A stretch of DNA of 64,000 bases, from assembly GCA_022572885.1 (NCBI GenBank), contig JACZVC010000015.1, positions 1-64,000 on the forward strand, given 5' to 3'. Numbering within the stretch: the stretch's first letter is position 1; the number at the start of each line of letters is the position of its first letter. Of this stretch, positions 1 through 8,621 are shown one piece after another. The position numbers were made by a program, and so were the translations under genes. The notes beneath the pieces were generated by a model, which was given only the letters and a program-made list of their open reading frames with translations, searched no databases and was not told the DNA's origin. This stretch comes from Pseudomonadota bacterium (lineage in GTDB: Bacteria; Pseudomonadota; Gammaproteobacteria; Steroidobacterales; MnTg04).

Positions 1-1862
1 AACTCGAACTGGTTGGTCAGCGTCCATACCAGGCTGACCGGCACGCTCCAGCCGCGGTTGAACAGGTCGTCGAATTCGTAGCCAGCCGATAACTCGAAAC
101 CGCTGACCACGGCCTCGCCGCCATCGAACTGGTCGCCGATCTGGCCACCGCCGCCGGTCGAGGCGGTCACGGTGCCGACCAGGTTGTCGTAGGCGTTGTA
201 AAAATAAACCACATCGACGGAGGCCAGCCCGCCGCGATAGCGGATGCCGGTTTCAAAGTTGGTGCTCTCTTCCTCGTTGGCCGTGCTACCGGGAGCCGGC
301 GGGTTGTAGCCGCGGTAAACGCCGGCCAGCAGTCGCCAGTCATTATTTAACAGATAGGTCGCGCCCAGTCCGGGGATGACGACCTTGATGTTGTTTACGC
401 GCCGGCGCAGCGGGTTGCCCTGTCTGCCCGGGTCCATCGTGTCGTAGTCCAGCCGTTCCAGCTCCATGCTTTCGAAGCGCACGCCCGGCTGGAAGATCCA
501 GTTGCCGGTCTGGATTTCGTTGTCCAGCCAGACACTGAAGACTTTCGCAGAGCTGACACGGTTGGCCTGGCTGCCGCCGGGGTTGTCGGTGGTCAGCTCA
601 AGCATGCCGGCGGTCATCCGATAACCGTCCTGGTCCTGGAAGCGGTCTTCTTCGTCCTCGTGATAGCCGGCGCCCAGGGTCGCCTGCCAGCGCGTAGCTC
701 CGAGCCACTGAGTTTTGGTGACCGTGGAGCGGATACCGCGCGAATAATACTGGCGATTGTTGTTGCGCAGGGTGAACGCGTCATCGGGGCTGTCGCCACC
801 GCGTATCCAGTCCATTTCCTGCATAAAGCTGCCCGGATCGGCCAGGATTTCGCTTATTCCGATGCCGTTGACATGGCCGAGTTTGAACCAGTTGCGGTTG
901 AAATCGTTGTTATAGGCTGTCGTGATCAGGCTCCAGTCGGCGTTGGCCGGCTCCACGGTCCAGGTCAGCCGATACTGGCGGTTACGGCCTTCGAAGTGGT
1001 CGTTTTGCGAGGCTGCGTAACGTTGCAGCGGATCGCCGGCAAAGTCATCGGCGGTCAGGCCGAGATATGTTTCATCGGCAGCCTGGTCGGTGTAACCGAA
1101 TTTGAACTCCAGCGCTTGAAAAAAGGTTGCGGAGGGGTCCGATGTAACCCGGAACTTGGCCAGGTAATCTTTCAGCTGGTAACCGGTGTTGCCGTCGGCA
1201 AGTCGCTTGAACCCATCGCTTTTCTGTTGCACCGTTTCGATCAGCCAGCCCGTGCGGTCGCTGCTGCCGCCGGCATAGCCATAGAATTCCTGGTACCGGT
1301 CGCTGCCCGCCACCAGGCTCAGGAAGACAGCCGTTGCGTCTGGAATAGCGGTCGAACGCAGGTTGATCGCGCCGCCGGTGGTTCTTGGTCCCACGCTGAT
1401 CGCGGCCGGTCCTTTCAATACCTCCACGCCTTTCATGCGGCGCTGGGTCGGAAAGTAATAAGCCGCAGGCGCGGCATAAGGCGCCGGCGCGATCAGGATG
1501 CCGTCTTCGAGCACGGCGATCCTGGCGCTGCGGTCGAGGCCGGATCCGCGAATACCGATATTGGGCCGCAGACCGAAGCCTTCCTCTTCCTGTACATAGA
1601 CACCGGGCACCGAACGCAGCACCCGGAGAATATCGTCGTAGTCGAATTCCGCGAGTTGTTTTTGGTCCACCACGTACGCCGAGCCCGCGATATTCTCGAA
1701 TCGATCGAGACGGCCGAGAATACTGAACGGGTCGAGGGCGAGCGGTCGCTGGTCAGCAGTTTCCGGCTCGCTGGGCGGGGCAGATTCGGTTGGTGGCGCT
1801 GGTTGCGCAAAAACGGGCATGGCCAGCAGCAAAAATGCCCCCATGGTGGACACACGGTGCAT
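1..1862 (-). CDS. TonB-dependent outer-membrane receptor, FecA-like (3' end outside window)
   Basis: The frame is open from an ATG at 1862 to the window edge, giving 620 codons with no stop, so the C-terminus is missing. The protein starts with a signal peptide (MHRVSTMGAFLLLAMPVFAQ) and a proline/glutamate-rich linker. A plug domain follows, with motifs such as LRSVPGVYVQ, IGIRGSGLDR, VLEDGI and VEVLKGP. It then continues as a long beta-barrel; the last visible residues, NRGWSVPVSLVWTLTNQFEF, look like a barrel strand. The plug most resembles the ferric-citrate receptor group (FecA/COG4772), so uptake of a ferric chelate across the outer membrane, energised by TonB, is likely. The ligand is inferred. 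A Fur-like operator overlaps its promoter. No fecR/fecI pair is visible in the window. Confidence 0.9.
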   Translation of the reverse strand, partial: MHRVSTMGAFLLLAMPVFAQPAPPTESAPPSEPETADQRPLALDPFSILGRLDRFENIAGSAYVVDQKQLAEFDYDDILRVLRSVPGVYVQEEEGFGLRPNIGIRGSGLDRSARIAVLEDGILIAPAPYAAPAAYYFPTQRRMKGVEVLKGPAAISVGPRTTGGAINLRSTAIPDATAVFLSLVAGSDRYQEFYGYAGGSSDRTGWLIETVQQKSDGFKRLADGNTGYQLKDYLAKFRVTSDPSATFFQALEFKFGYTDQAADETYLGLTADDFAGDPLQRYAASQNDHFEGRNRQYRLTWTVEPANADWSLITTAYNNDFNRNWFKLGHVNGIGISEILADPGSFMQEMDWIRGGDSPDDAFTLRNNNRQYYSRGIRSTVTKTQWLGATRWQATLGAGYHEDEEDRFQDQDGYRMTAGMLELTTDNPGGSQANRVSSAKVFSVWLDNEIQTGNWIFQPGVRFESMELERLDYDTMDPGRQGNPLRRRVNNIKVVIPGLGATYLLNNDWRLLAGVYRGYNPPAPGSTANEEESTNFETGIRYRGGLASVDVVYFYNAYDNLVGTVTASTGGGGQIGDQFDGGEAVVSGFELSAGYEFDDLFNRGWSVPVSLVWTLTNQFE

Positions 1863-1894
1863 CGGTTTCTCCGGATTTATCGAAAGAGGGACGG

Positions 1895-1923
1895 ATTGTA
1901 TGGGCTGCAGCAGCAAATGTAAA
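1895..1923 (-). promoter_or_regulatory. Sigma70-type promoter of the TonB receptor gene
   Basis: On the minus strand there is TTTACA (1923-1918), a 17-bp spacer and TACAAT (1900-1895). Transcription would start near 1888, about 26 bases before the ATG at 1862. The match and spacing are close to the sigma70 consensus. Assignment is by inspection only. Confidence 0.6.
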
Positions 1924-1941
1924 TAGGAATCATTCGCATTT
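1921..1941. promoter_or_regulatory. Probable Fur box over the -35 of the TonB receptor promoter
   Basis: The 21 bases here form an imperfect palindrome: half-site AAATAGGAAT, central C, then ATTCGCATTT. Eight of ten positions in the arms are complementary, and the core GAATCATTC matches the centre of many gammaproteobacterial Fur boxes. It overlaps the -35 hexamer at 1918-1923, where bound Fe-Fur would block RNA polymerase. That fits an iron-uptake receptor gene. Confidence 0.55.
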
Positions 1942-2074
1942 AAAAGGTATTATTACTTGTAAAACGGGCCTTCTGCAGCAAAATCAAAAGCGGCTTCCAC
2001 TGGCTGCCGGTAGCTGCGAAAACCATCCCCCGTTGGCCCATGAACACCCGCAAACAGGCGCCAAAATCCGCCAC

Positions 2075-2104
2075 TTGTTTGCCTCCCGCGGATGTGGCTA
2101 TATA
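2075..2104 (+). promoter_or_regulatory. Probable promoter of the 2-oxoacid oxidoreductase operon
   Basis: TTGTTT (2075-2080), an 18-bp spacer and TATATA (2099-2104) form a reasonable sigma70 promoter about 40 bases before the ATG at 2145. The 1863-2144 gap is shared with the divergent TonB receptor gene and contains no other gene that I can see. Confidence 0.45.
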
Positions 2105-2144
2105 AGGCTCCTTGACTGTCGCAACCGTTGCCGGGAAAGGGATC

Positions 2145-3944
2145 ATGGATCCTGTCGATACCAAAAATCCGGATTATTACCACAAAGTGGTCGATTGCCA
2201 GTGGGCGTGTCCGGCGCACACGGATGTGCCTGGCTATATCCGGCTGATCGCCCAGGGCCGGTTCACCGACGCCTACATGCTGAATCGTCAGTCGAATGTG
2301 TTTCCCGGCATCCTGGGCCGAGTCTGCGACCGGCCCTGCGAGCCAGCTTGTCGTCGTGTCCGGATCGAGGAAAAACCGGTCGCGATTTGCCGCCTGAAGC
2401 GTGTCGCAGCAGACCTTCGCGACGACATCAGCGACCGCCTGCCGAAAGCGCCGCAGCAAAAAAATGGCAAAAAGATTGCCATGATCGGTGCTGGCTGCGC
2501 ATCGCTGACGGTGGCCAATGACTTGTTGCCGATGGGCTACGAAGTCGTGATTTTCGAAAAATTCGACACCACCGGTGGCCTGATGCGCACCAATATTCCG
2601 ACGTTTCGTCTACCGCCCAAGGTGCTGGATGAAGAAATCGACATGATCGTGGACATGGGCGCGGACCTGCGGCTCGGTCACGAGATCACCAGCATGAAAG
2701 ACCTGCTCGACGAGGATTTCGATGCGGTATTCGTCGGTTCGGGCGCGCCGCGCGGCCGCAACCTGGAAGTCCCGGGCCGCTACGACAGCGACCGTATTTA
2801 TATCGGTATCGATTGGCTGGAATCGGTTGCGTTCGAGCACACCGAATCGATTGGCAAAAACGTGGTAATCGTTGGCGGCGGCAATACCGCGATGGATTGT
2901 TGCCGCACTTCACTGAGGTTGGGCGGTACACGGGTCATGGTTACGGCGCGTAAGCCGCGACACTTGCTCAAGGCATCCGACTGGGAACTCGAAGATGCCG
3001 AGGAAGAGCAGATCGAATTGTTGCTGAACCATGCGCCGCTGCGGATGATTATCGAAAAGGGCAAGCTGACCGGCATGGAGTTTGCGATAGTCGAGTGGCA
3101 CGAAGATAAGAACGGTCGACTGCAGTCTACCGAACTCGACCGGGTCATCCTGCCCTGCGACGATGTAATCCTCGCGGTCGGTCAGGAGAATGCCTTTTCC
3201 TTCATGGAAAGGGATATCGGCATCGAGTTCGACCAGTGGGATGTACCGGTCGTCGACCCGGTAACCTTCCAGTCCACCCGCGCAGGCGTGTTTTTCGGTG
3301 GCGATGCGGCGTTTGGTCCGAAAAACATCATCTGGGCCGTCGCGCACGGCCACCAGGCCGCGATCTCCATTCACAAGTACTGCCATGACGAGGACATGAC
3401 AGAGCGCCTGCCGGACCAGGTGACGATGGAGAGCACCAAGATGGGCATGCACGAGTGGAGCTACAGCAATGACTACGATATGGGCTCGCGCAGGCTGGTT
3501 CCGCATGTCAGCCTCAAGGAGCGTTTCAAAAAGCTCGATATCGAAGTCGAACTGGGGTTCACAGCCGACCAGGCAATCGCCGAGGTCGAGCGTTGCCTGA
3601 ATTGCGACATCCAAACGGAGTTCGTGGCAAAGCGATGCATCGAGTGCGACGCCTGCATCGATATTTGCCCGGTAGACTGCCTTACGATGACTGAAAACGA
3701 GCCGGAAGAAGCATTGCGAACCCATCTCACCGCACCGAGCACTAACCTGGAGCAGGCGCTGTTTGTATCCGAAGCGCTGCCGCAGACTGGTCGCGTGATG
3801 GTAAAGGACGAAGACCTGTGTATCCATTGCGGCCTGTGTGCGGAACGTTGTCCGACCGCCGCGTGGGACATGCAAAAATCCCTGATTACAATTCCACAGG
3901 CCGCGGATCAACCGGTATGTCAGAAACAACGCCGCAGCGCGTAA
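2145..3944 (+). CDS. FAD/NAD(P)-dependent oxidoreductase with C-terminal 2x[4Fe-4S] ferredoxin domain (GltD-like)
   Basis: 599 aa. The N-terminus has the cysteine-rich GltD-type segment (CQWACPAHTDVPGYI, then CDRPCEPACRR), which binds Fe-S clusters in glutamate-synthase small subunits. A first dinucleotide fold (IGAGCASLTVANDL, about residue 108) should bind FAD, and a second (VIVGGGNTAMDCC, about residue 235) should bind NAD(P)H. The C-terminus has CIECDACIDICPVDC and CIHCGLCAERCP, a two-cluster ferredoxin. I chose the ATG at 2145 (AAAGGG just upstream) over a TTG 11 codons earlier. It overlaps korA by 28 bp. Inferred role: pass electrons between the KorAB 2-oxoacid oxidoreductase and NAD(P). 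The electron acceptor is not proven by sequence. Confidence 0.85.
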   Translation: MDPVDTKNPDYYHKVVDCQWACPAHTDVPGYIRLIAQGRFTDAYMLNRQSNVFPGILGRVCDRPCEPACRRVRIEEKPVAICRLKRVAADLRDDISDRLPKAPQQKNGKKIAMIGAGCASLTVANDLLPMGYEVVIFEKFDTTGGLMRTNIPTFRLPPKVLDEEIDMIVDMGADLRLGHEITSMKDLLDEDFDAVFVGSGAPRGRNLEVPGRYDSDRIYIGIDWLESVAFEHTESIGKNVVIVGGGNTAMDCCRTSLRLGGTRVMVTARKPRHLLKASDWELEDAEEEQIELLLNHAPLRMIIEKGKLTGMEFAIVEWHEDKNGRLQSTELDRVILPCDDVILAVGQENAFSFMERDIGIEFDQWDVPVVDPVTFQSTRAGVFFGGDAAFGPKNIIWAVAHGHQAAISIHKYCHDEDMTERLPDQVTMESTKMGMHEWSYSNDYDMGSRRLVPHVSLKERFKKLDIEVELGFTADQAIAEVERCLNCDIQTEFVAKRCIECDACIDICPVDCLTMTENEPEEALRTHLTAPSTNLEQALFVSEALPQTGRVMVKDEDLCIHCGLCAERCPTAAWDMQKSLITIPQAADQPVCQKQRRSA

Positions 3945-5737
3945 ACGATTTCGTTGTCAAGCTCGCCAATGTTAACGGCACCGGTTCAGCCAGTGCCAAT
4001 GGGCTGCTCATGAAGACCATTTTCCGCATGGGCGTGCCGGTCACGGCGAAAAACTTTTTCCCATCGAATATCCAGGGTCTGCCGACCTGGTATGAGATTC
4101 GGGTCAGCAAGGACGGTTACCAATCGCGCACCGACCGCATCGACCTGATGGTGGCGATGAATGCCCAGACCTATGCCGACGACCTCGCCGAAGTCGCAGC
4201 CGGTGGCTACCTGCTGTACGACTCTTCCTGGCCGCGCGACCGGCAACTCAAGCGGGACGATATCCAATTGTTGGGTGTACCGCTGGCCATGATGGTCAAC
4301 CAGCAGTACGACGATCCACGTTCGCGCATATTGTTCAAGAATATCGCCTATGTCGGCGTCCTCAGCGCATTGCTGGATCTTGATCTGGCGGTGATCGACG
4401 AGATTCTCGATGAATTGTTTGCCAGGAAACCCGGTTTGCTCGAGGCCAATCACCAGGCGGTGGGCCTCGGCCGGGATTATGCGCTCGCGCATTTTGCCTG
4501 CCCGTTGCCGATTCGCATCGAGCCGATGGATAAGACCAAAGGTCACGTGGTTATCGATGGCAACACGGCGGCTGCCATGGGCTGTCTGTATGCCGGCGCA
4601 TCCGTTGGCGCCTGGTATCCGATTACGCCGTCCACATCGTTGATGGATGCGTTCAAAGCGCTGTGCGAGCGCCATCGCATCGATCCAGAGACCGGCAAGA
4701 ACCGCTTTTGCATTATCCAGGCCGAGGACGAACTCGCGGCGATAGGCATGGCATTGGGCGCGAGTTGGGGTGGCGCGCGTTCCTTTACCCCGACCAGTGG
4801 CCCGGGCCTGTCTCTGATGGGTGAGTTTCTGGGCCTGGCCTACTTTACCGAACTGCCGCTGGTGGTGTTCGATGTCCAGCGCTCCGGCCCGTCTACCGGT
4901 CTGCCGACGCGCACCCAGCAATCCGATATTATTGCGGCCGCCTACGCCTCGCACGGCGATACCCGGCATGTACTGTTGTTTCCGAAAGATCCGGAGGAAT
5001 GCTTTTACCTGACGGTCGAGGCCTTCGATCTCGCCGACCGTCTGCAGACGCCGGTGATGGTGCTCAGCGATCTTGATATAGGCATGAACGACTGGATGTG
5101 TCCGGAGTTCAAGTGGGACGATAACTACCGACCCGATCGCGGCAAGGTGCTGCGCAAAAAAGAACTGGAATCCGTGGATTCCTTCTCTCGCTACCTGGAT
5201 GTGGACGGCGATGGAATCTGTTATCGCAGTTATCCGGGAGATCACCCGAGAGGCGCTTATTTTCTGCGCGGTTCAGGACACACGGCCCACGCGAAGTACA
5301 CCGAAGACCCGGATGAGTACACCGAACTGGTGGATCGTCTCAGCCGCAAGTGGGAAACCGCAAAGAGCCATGTGCCCGAGCCCGTATTGCTGTCCCGTAA
5401 CCAGGCGGTGGCCGGCGTGATCGCGTATGGCAGCAGCGACAGCGCAATGCAGGAGGCGCTGGACCGGCTGGAGGAGCAGGGCGTGCCGATCGATTACCTC
5501 CGCATCCGGGCGTTTCCGTTCAATGAGCAGGTCGACGAGTTCCTGGCCGGTCACGATCGTGTCTTTGTCGTCGAGCAGAACCGCGACGCGCAATTGAGGA
5601 TGTTGTTGCTCACTGAAAGCGCGGCGAGACGGGAGCAATTGATTTCGGTGCTGCATTACAATGGATTCCCGATGAGCTGCGACATTGTAATAACGCGAAT
5701 CCAGGCCGCGATGTCTGCCCAAGGGGCTGCCGCATGA
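3917..5737 (+). CDS. korA: 2-oxoacid:ferredoxin oxidoreductase, fused gamma-alpha subunit (KorA-type)
   Basis: 606 aa. The first roughly 190 residues are the gamma domain (GTGSASANGLLMKTIFRMG, SNIQGLPTWYEIRVS). The rest is the alpha (pyrimidine-binding) domain, with GNTAAAMGCLYAGASVGAWYP, EDELAAIGMALGASWGG and the family signature SGPSTGLPTRTQQSD. Gamma-alpha fusions of this length are typical of KorA, which with KorB oxidatively decarboxylates 2-oxoglutarate or a related 2-oxoacid to the acyl-CoA with thiamine diphosphate. The exact 2-oxoacid cannot be read from sequence. The ATG at 3917 lies inside the end of the upstream gene, and the stop overlaps the korB start (ATGA), so translation is probably coupled. 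Confidence 0.9.
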   Translation: MSETTPQRVNDFVVKLANVNGTGSASANGLLMKTIFRMGVPVTAKNFFPSNIQGLPTWYEIRVSKDGYQSRTDRIDLMVAMNAQTYADDLAEVAAGGYLLYDSSWPRDRQLKRDDIQLLGVPLAMMVNQQYDDPRSRILFKNIAYVGVLSALLDLDLAVIDEILDELFARKPGLLEANHQAVGLGRDYALAHFACPLPIRIEPMDKTKGHVVIDGNTAAAMGCLYAGASVGAWYPITPSTSLMDAFKALCERHRIDPETGKNRFCIIQAEDELAAIGMALGASWGGARSFTPTSGPGLSLMGEFLGLAYFTELPLVVFDVQRSGPSTGLPTRTQQSDIIAAAYASHGDTRHVLLFPKDPEECFYLTVEAFDLADRLQTPVMVLSDLDIGMNDWMCPEFKWDDNYRPDRGKVLRKKELESVDSFSRYLDVDGDGICYRSYPGDHPRGAYFLRGSGHTAHAKYTEDPDEYTELVDRLSRKWETAKSHVPEPVLLSRNQAVAGVIAYGSSDSAMQEALDRLEEQGVPIDYLRIRAFPFNEQVDEFLAGHDRVFVVEQNRDAQLRMLLLTESAARREQLISVLHYNGFPMSCDIVITRIQAAMSAQGAAA

Positions 5738-6789
5738 GTTATATTTCCAAACCCAGGGTTGGCCACCCGGCGCTGCAGCGCAACGAGCTTGGCATGCGGC
5801 AACGCGACTACGAAGGCACGATCTCGACCTTGTGCGCCGGCTGCGGCCACGACTCGATATCGGCGGCGCTGATCCAGACCTTTTTCGAGTTGAATATCGA
5901 ACCCTACCGCGTGGCAAAAACCAGCGGTATCGGTTGTTCATCGAAGACGCCGGCCTACTTTCTCAGCCAGTCGCATGCGTTTAACTCGGTACACGGTCGC
6001 ATGCCATCGGTGACGATGGGCGCGAACGCGGCCAACAGCAGCATGATTTTTGTCGGCATATCCGGCGATGGTGATTCCCTGTCCATCGGTATGGGTCAGT
6101 TTTGCCATGCGATCCGGCGTAATCTGAACATGGCCTACATCATCGAGAACAACGGCGTGTATGGTCTGACCAAGGGGCAGTTCTCGGCTACCGCCGATAT
6201 CGGCAGCACCGCGAAGAAAGGCGAGGTAAACAACCAGAAACCGATTGACGCTGCGCTCACTGCGATCAACCAGGGCGCCAGCTACGTTGCACGCGGTTTC
6301 TCCGGCGACAAGCAGCAACTCGTACCGTTGCTCAAAGGTGCACTGAGACACAAAGGCTTTGCGCTCGTCGACATTATTTCACCGTGTGTGACTTTCAACG
6401 ATCACCAGGGCTCGACAAAGAGTTACGCGCATACGCGTGAACACTTTCACCAACTGGAGCAAACCGATTTCGTCGCGCCGGCGGAGGAAATAACCGCGAG
6501 CAGCGATGGCAGGGACCTGACGCCAGTCACCTTGCATGATGGTAGCCGGATTCTTTTGCGGAATGTGGAAAATGGTTATGATCCGCGCGACCAGGCGGCG
6601 GCTTTTGCCTATTTGAAGAACTGTCAGTTACGCGGCGAAATACCAACGGGTTTATTGTTTATCGATGAAAACAGCATCGATTTCCACGAACGCAACAACA
6701 CGATCGAAACGCCGCTAATCGATCTTGCGCACGAAGACATTTGTCCGGGCGCAGACGCGTTGGCAGATATGCTCGGCAAATACCGCTAG
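5734..6789 (+). CDS. korB: 2-oxoacid:ferredoxin oxidoreductase, beta subunit (KorB-type)
   Basis: 351 aa, the catalytic thiamine-diphosphate subunit. Cysteines for one [4Fe-4S] cluster are visible in LCAGCGH (about residue 33), SGIGCSSKTP (about 70) and SPCVTFN (about 212). The ThDP/Mg site is GISGDGDSLSIG followed by NNGVYGLTKGQ. These match KorB/PorB families. The start overlaps korA by 4 bp, and the stop overlaps the convergent rpiA stop by 4 bp (CTAG). With the upstream oxidoreductase it forms a closed three-gene unit carrying all the redox centres needed between substrate and NAD(P). Confidence 0.92.
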   Translation: MSYISKPRVGHPALQRNELGMRQRDYEGTISTLCAGCGHDSISAALIQTFFELNIEPYRVAKTSGIGCSSKTPAYFLSQSHAFNSVHGRMPSVTMGANAANSSMIFVGISGDGDSLSIGMGQFCHAIRRNLNMAYIIENNGVYGLTKGQFSATADIGSTAKKGEVNNQKPIDAALTAINQGASYVARGFSGDKQQLVPLLKGALRHKGFALVDIISPCVTFNDHQGSTKSYAHTREHFHQLEQTDFVAPAEEITASSDGRDLTPVTLHDGSRILLRNVENGYDPRDQAAAFAYLKNCQLRGEIPTGLLFIDENSIDFHERNNTIETPLIDLAHEDICPGADALADMLGKYR

Positions 6790-7448
6790 CGATCCATGCG
6801 CCGTACCGAGTCGCGGCTGGCGATATAGAGCGTATCCGCCGGCCGATTCGCGAAAATCCCGACCGTGACAACGCCCGGTATCTGGTTGAACCGGCTTTCC
6901 ATTTCAGGCGGGCTCATGATCTTGAGATTGTAGACATCGATGATGTGATTGCCGTTGTCGGTTACAAAATCCTGCCGCCAGACCGGCTGACCGCGTGATT
7001 TCACCATCTGCCTGGCAACAAAAGAACGTGCCATGGGAATCACTTCCACAGGCATCGGGAAACTGCCCAGCAGGCCGACCAGCTTGCTTTCATCGATAAT
7101 GCAGACGAAACAGCGCGAGGCCTCGGCGAGGATTTTCTCCCGGGTCAGCGCGCCACCCCCGCCCTTGATGAGATGCAGGTGTTTATTCGCCTCGTCCGCG
7201 CCGTCAACATAGAGATCCAGCGTGCCGACGTCATTGAGGTTGCTGACGGCAAACCCGGCCTGTTCCAATAGTTTTGCGCTGGCGTCCGAACTGGAAACCA
7301 CGGCGTCAATATGGGATTTGACGCTGGCCAGAGCCTCGATAAAGAAATTGACGGTGGAACCGGTGCCGACGCCCAGCAGGCAGCCAGGCTTGATAAGTTC
7401 CAGCGCTGCTTCCGCGGCAGACTTCTTTAATAAATCCTGTCCATGCAT
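6786..7448 (-). CDS. rpiA: Ribose-5-phosphate isomerase A
   Basis: 220 aa, the usual RpiA length. It interconverts ribose-5-phosphate and ribulose-5-phosphate in the pentose phosphate pathway (cytoplasm). Family motifs are clear: GVGTGSTVNFFIEAL (phosphate loop), DGADEAN (active-site aspartates) and KGGGGALTREKI. The frame stays open 37 codons further upstream, but that extension is unlike RpiA and would run across a terminator hairpin, so I chose the ATG at 7448 (MHGQDLLKKSAAE). It stands near fau, 6S RNA and zapA, as in E. coli. Confidence 0.95.
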   Translation of the reverse strand: MHGQDLLKKSAAEAALELIKPGCLLGVGTGSTVNFFIEALASVKSHIDAVVSSSDASAKLLEQAGFAVSNLNDVGTLDLYVDGADEANKHLHLIKGGGGALTREKILAEASRCFVCIIDESKLVGLLGSFPMPVEVIPMARSFVARQMVKSRGQPVWRQDFVTDNGNHIIDVYNLKIMSPPEMESRFNQIPGVVTVGIFANRPADTLYIASRDSVRRMDR

Positions 7449-7486
7449 AGCGGGGACAGAGTATGCCGTGGTTTGTATCGCGGAGC

Positions 7487-7512
7487 AAAAAAAGTGCCCG
7501 CAATGCGGGCAC
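7487..7512 (-). terminator. Intrinsic terminator of the H1-like gene
   Basis: On the minus strand a perfect 8-bp stem GTGCCCGC / GCGGGCAC with a 3-base loop is followed by seven T residues. It lies about 70 bases after the stop of the histone H1-like gene and just before the rpiA start. rpiA therefore needs read-through or a promoter of its own in the short space between. Confidence 0.85.
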
Positions 7513-7581
7513 ACTATGACAATCCTTGTCCCGGATGATGGCGGGGGTTGGCCCGCCACACCGGTTATCCATAACTACGGC

Positions 7582-7917
7582 TTATTTTTTCCTTGCCGCA
7601 GTTTTTTTCTTGGTCCTTCTCTTAGCCTTTTTCTTGGCTACCTTGCGTTTGGCCTTTTTCTTGGCGACCTTCTTTTTACCTCTTTTCTTCTTGGCTACCT
7701 TTCTCTTGGCCTTTTTCTTGGTGGCCTTCTTTTTACCTCTTTTCTTGGTCGCTTTTTTCTTGGTAGCCCTTTTCTTCTTGGCTACCTTCTTTTTCGCTGT
7801 CCGCCGCTTGGCGACTTTTTTCCGGGTTACCTTCTTCTTGGCAACCTTTTTACGTTTCTTAGCTGCAGAAATCTTCTTTTTTACAGAAGTTTTCTTTCTC
7901 GCTTTCTCTTTAGCCAT
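7582..7917 (-). CDS. Lysine-rich histone H1-like DNA-binding protein
   Basis: 111 aa made almost only of Lys, Ala, Arg, Thr and Val in short irregular repeats (KKKVAKKK, AKRKVAKKK, KKATKKRGKKK). This is the composition of eukaryotic H1 tails and of bacterial H1-like proteins (HctB, AlgP/AlgR3, BpH1 groups). Such tails are disordered and bind DNA or RNA through charge, so nucleoid compaction is a reasonable inference. The sequence gives no domain beyond that. A GGAG lies about 10 bases before the ATG. The 223-bp gap upstream (7918-8140) is strongly A+T-rich and probably holds its promoter; I saw no other gene there. A strong terminator follows, so it looks like a single-gene transcript. Confidence 0.85.
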   Translation of the reverse strand: MAKEKARKKTSVKKKISAAKKRKKVAKKKVTRKKVAKRRTAKKKVAKKKRATKKKATKKRGKKKATKKKAKRKVAKKKRGKKKVAKKKAKRKVAKKKAKRRTKKKTAARKK

Positions 7918-8140
7918 GGCTAGTTTATCTCCGTGTCGGGTGTCCGAGGCCGAGTATAACTATAAATTTGGAAAATTCCAGTTTGTCAAAGATATTTTTC
8001 CCACTGTTTTGTTGCGTAATAACATATTTTCATTTCTTCCTGTTTTTATTACTCGATAAATAATTTTTTGTAAACAGAAAAAACTCATCACGTCACACTT
8101 TTGCAAACTGAAATTGTTCGCGTTTTTGTTTAAGACATTC

Positions 8141-8605
8141 TTAAAGAAGGTTGTTTATAAAGTTCCAGTGCGCTTTTTTTACGGGCATAACTGAAAGTCG
8201 ATTTCCACGCATTAGTAGCTGAAACCCTTGTAGTTCCTTGTCCTGGAACTGTTTGAGAAATGTTAGCGGCAGTTCTCTGGCAAACTTTCGTTTAAATTTT
8301 ACGTCGACCATAAACCAGCGTGGATTTTCGGAATCCGATTTTGCATCGAAATGTTTGTCCATTGGATCGAACGCCGTGTGATCGGGATATCCTTCACCAA
8401 CAACGATTACGGTTCCGACGATAGCGGGTTGATCGCAGTTGGAATGATAAAAAAAGGCGAGATCACCTTTCTTCATTTGATCGCGCATCATGTTTCGCGC
8501 CTGGTAATTGCGCACGCCGTCCCAGTGATTTGTTTTCCCGGGGGAGTTCGCCAGGTCATCAATCCCGAATTCTCCAGGCTCCGATTTGAACAGCCAGTAA
8601 TTCAT
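8141..8605 (-). CDS. EVE domain-containing protein
   Basis: 154 aa, one EVE domain from end to end (MNYWLFKSEPGEFGIDDLA, WDGVRNYQARNMM, GDLAFFYHSNC, PRWFMVDVKF). EVE domains are PUA-like folds that bind modified nucleobases in DNA or RNA; the target of the bacterial single-domain form is not established. It follows fau by 16 bp on the same strand and is probably cotranscribed with it. Confidence 0.92.
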   Translation of the reverse strand: MNYWLFKSEPGEFGIDDLANSPGKTNHWDGVRNYQARNMMRDQMKKGDLAFFYHSNCDQPAIVGTVIVVGEGYPDHTAFDPMDKHFDAKSDSENPRWFMVDVKFKRKFARELPLTFLKQFQDKELQGFQLLMRGNRLSVMPVKKAHWNFINNLL

Positions 8606-8621
8606 CAGCTTTCCTTCGCTT

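Noticed and set aside
660-1922. A 420-codon plus-strand open frame opposite the TonB receptor gene
   Set aside because: It is the antisense of a clear receptor gene in G+C-rich DNA, has no family features, and disappears at the receptor start.
2112-2144. TTG at 2112 as the start of the FAD oxidoreductase
   Set aside because: The ATG at 2145 has a better ribosome site and begins at the conserved N-terminus; the likely transcription start is close to 2111.
7449-7559. In-frame extension of rpiA by 37 codons
   Set aside because: It crosses the terminator hairpin at 7487-7512 and does not resemble RpiA N-termini.
7600-7860. The pyrimidine-rich repeat tract as a separate regulatory or satellite repeat
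   Set aside because: It is fully explained as the coding sequence of the lysine-rich H1-like protein on the minus strand.
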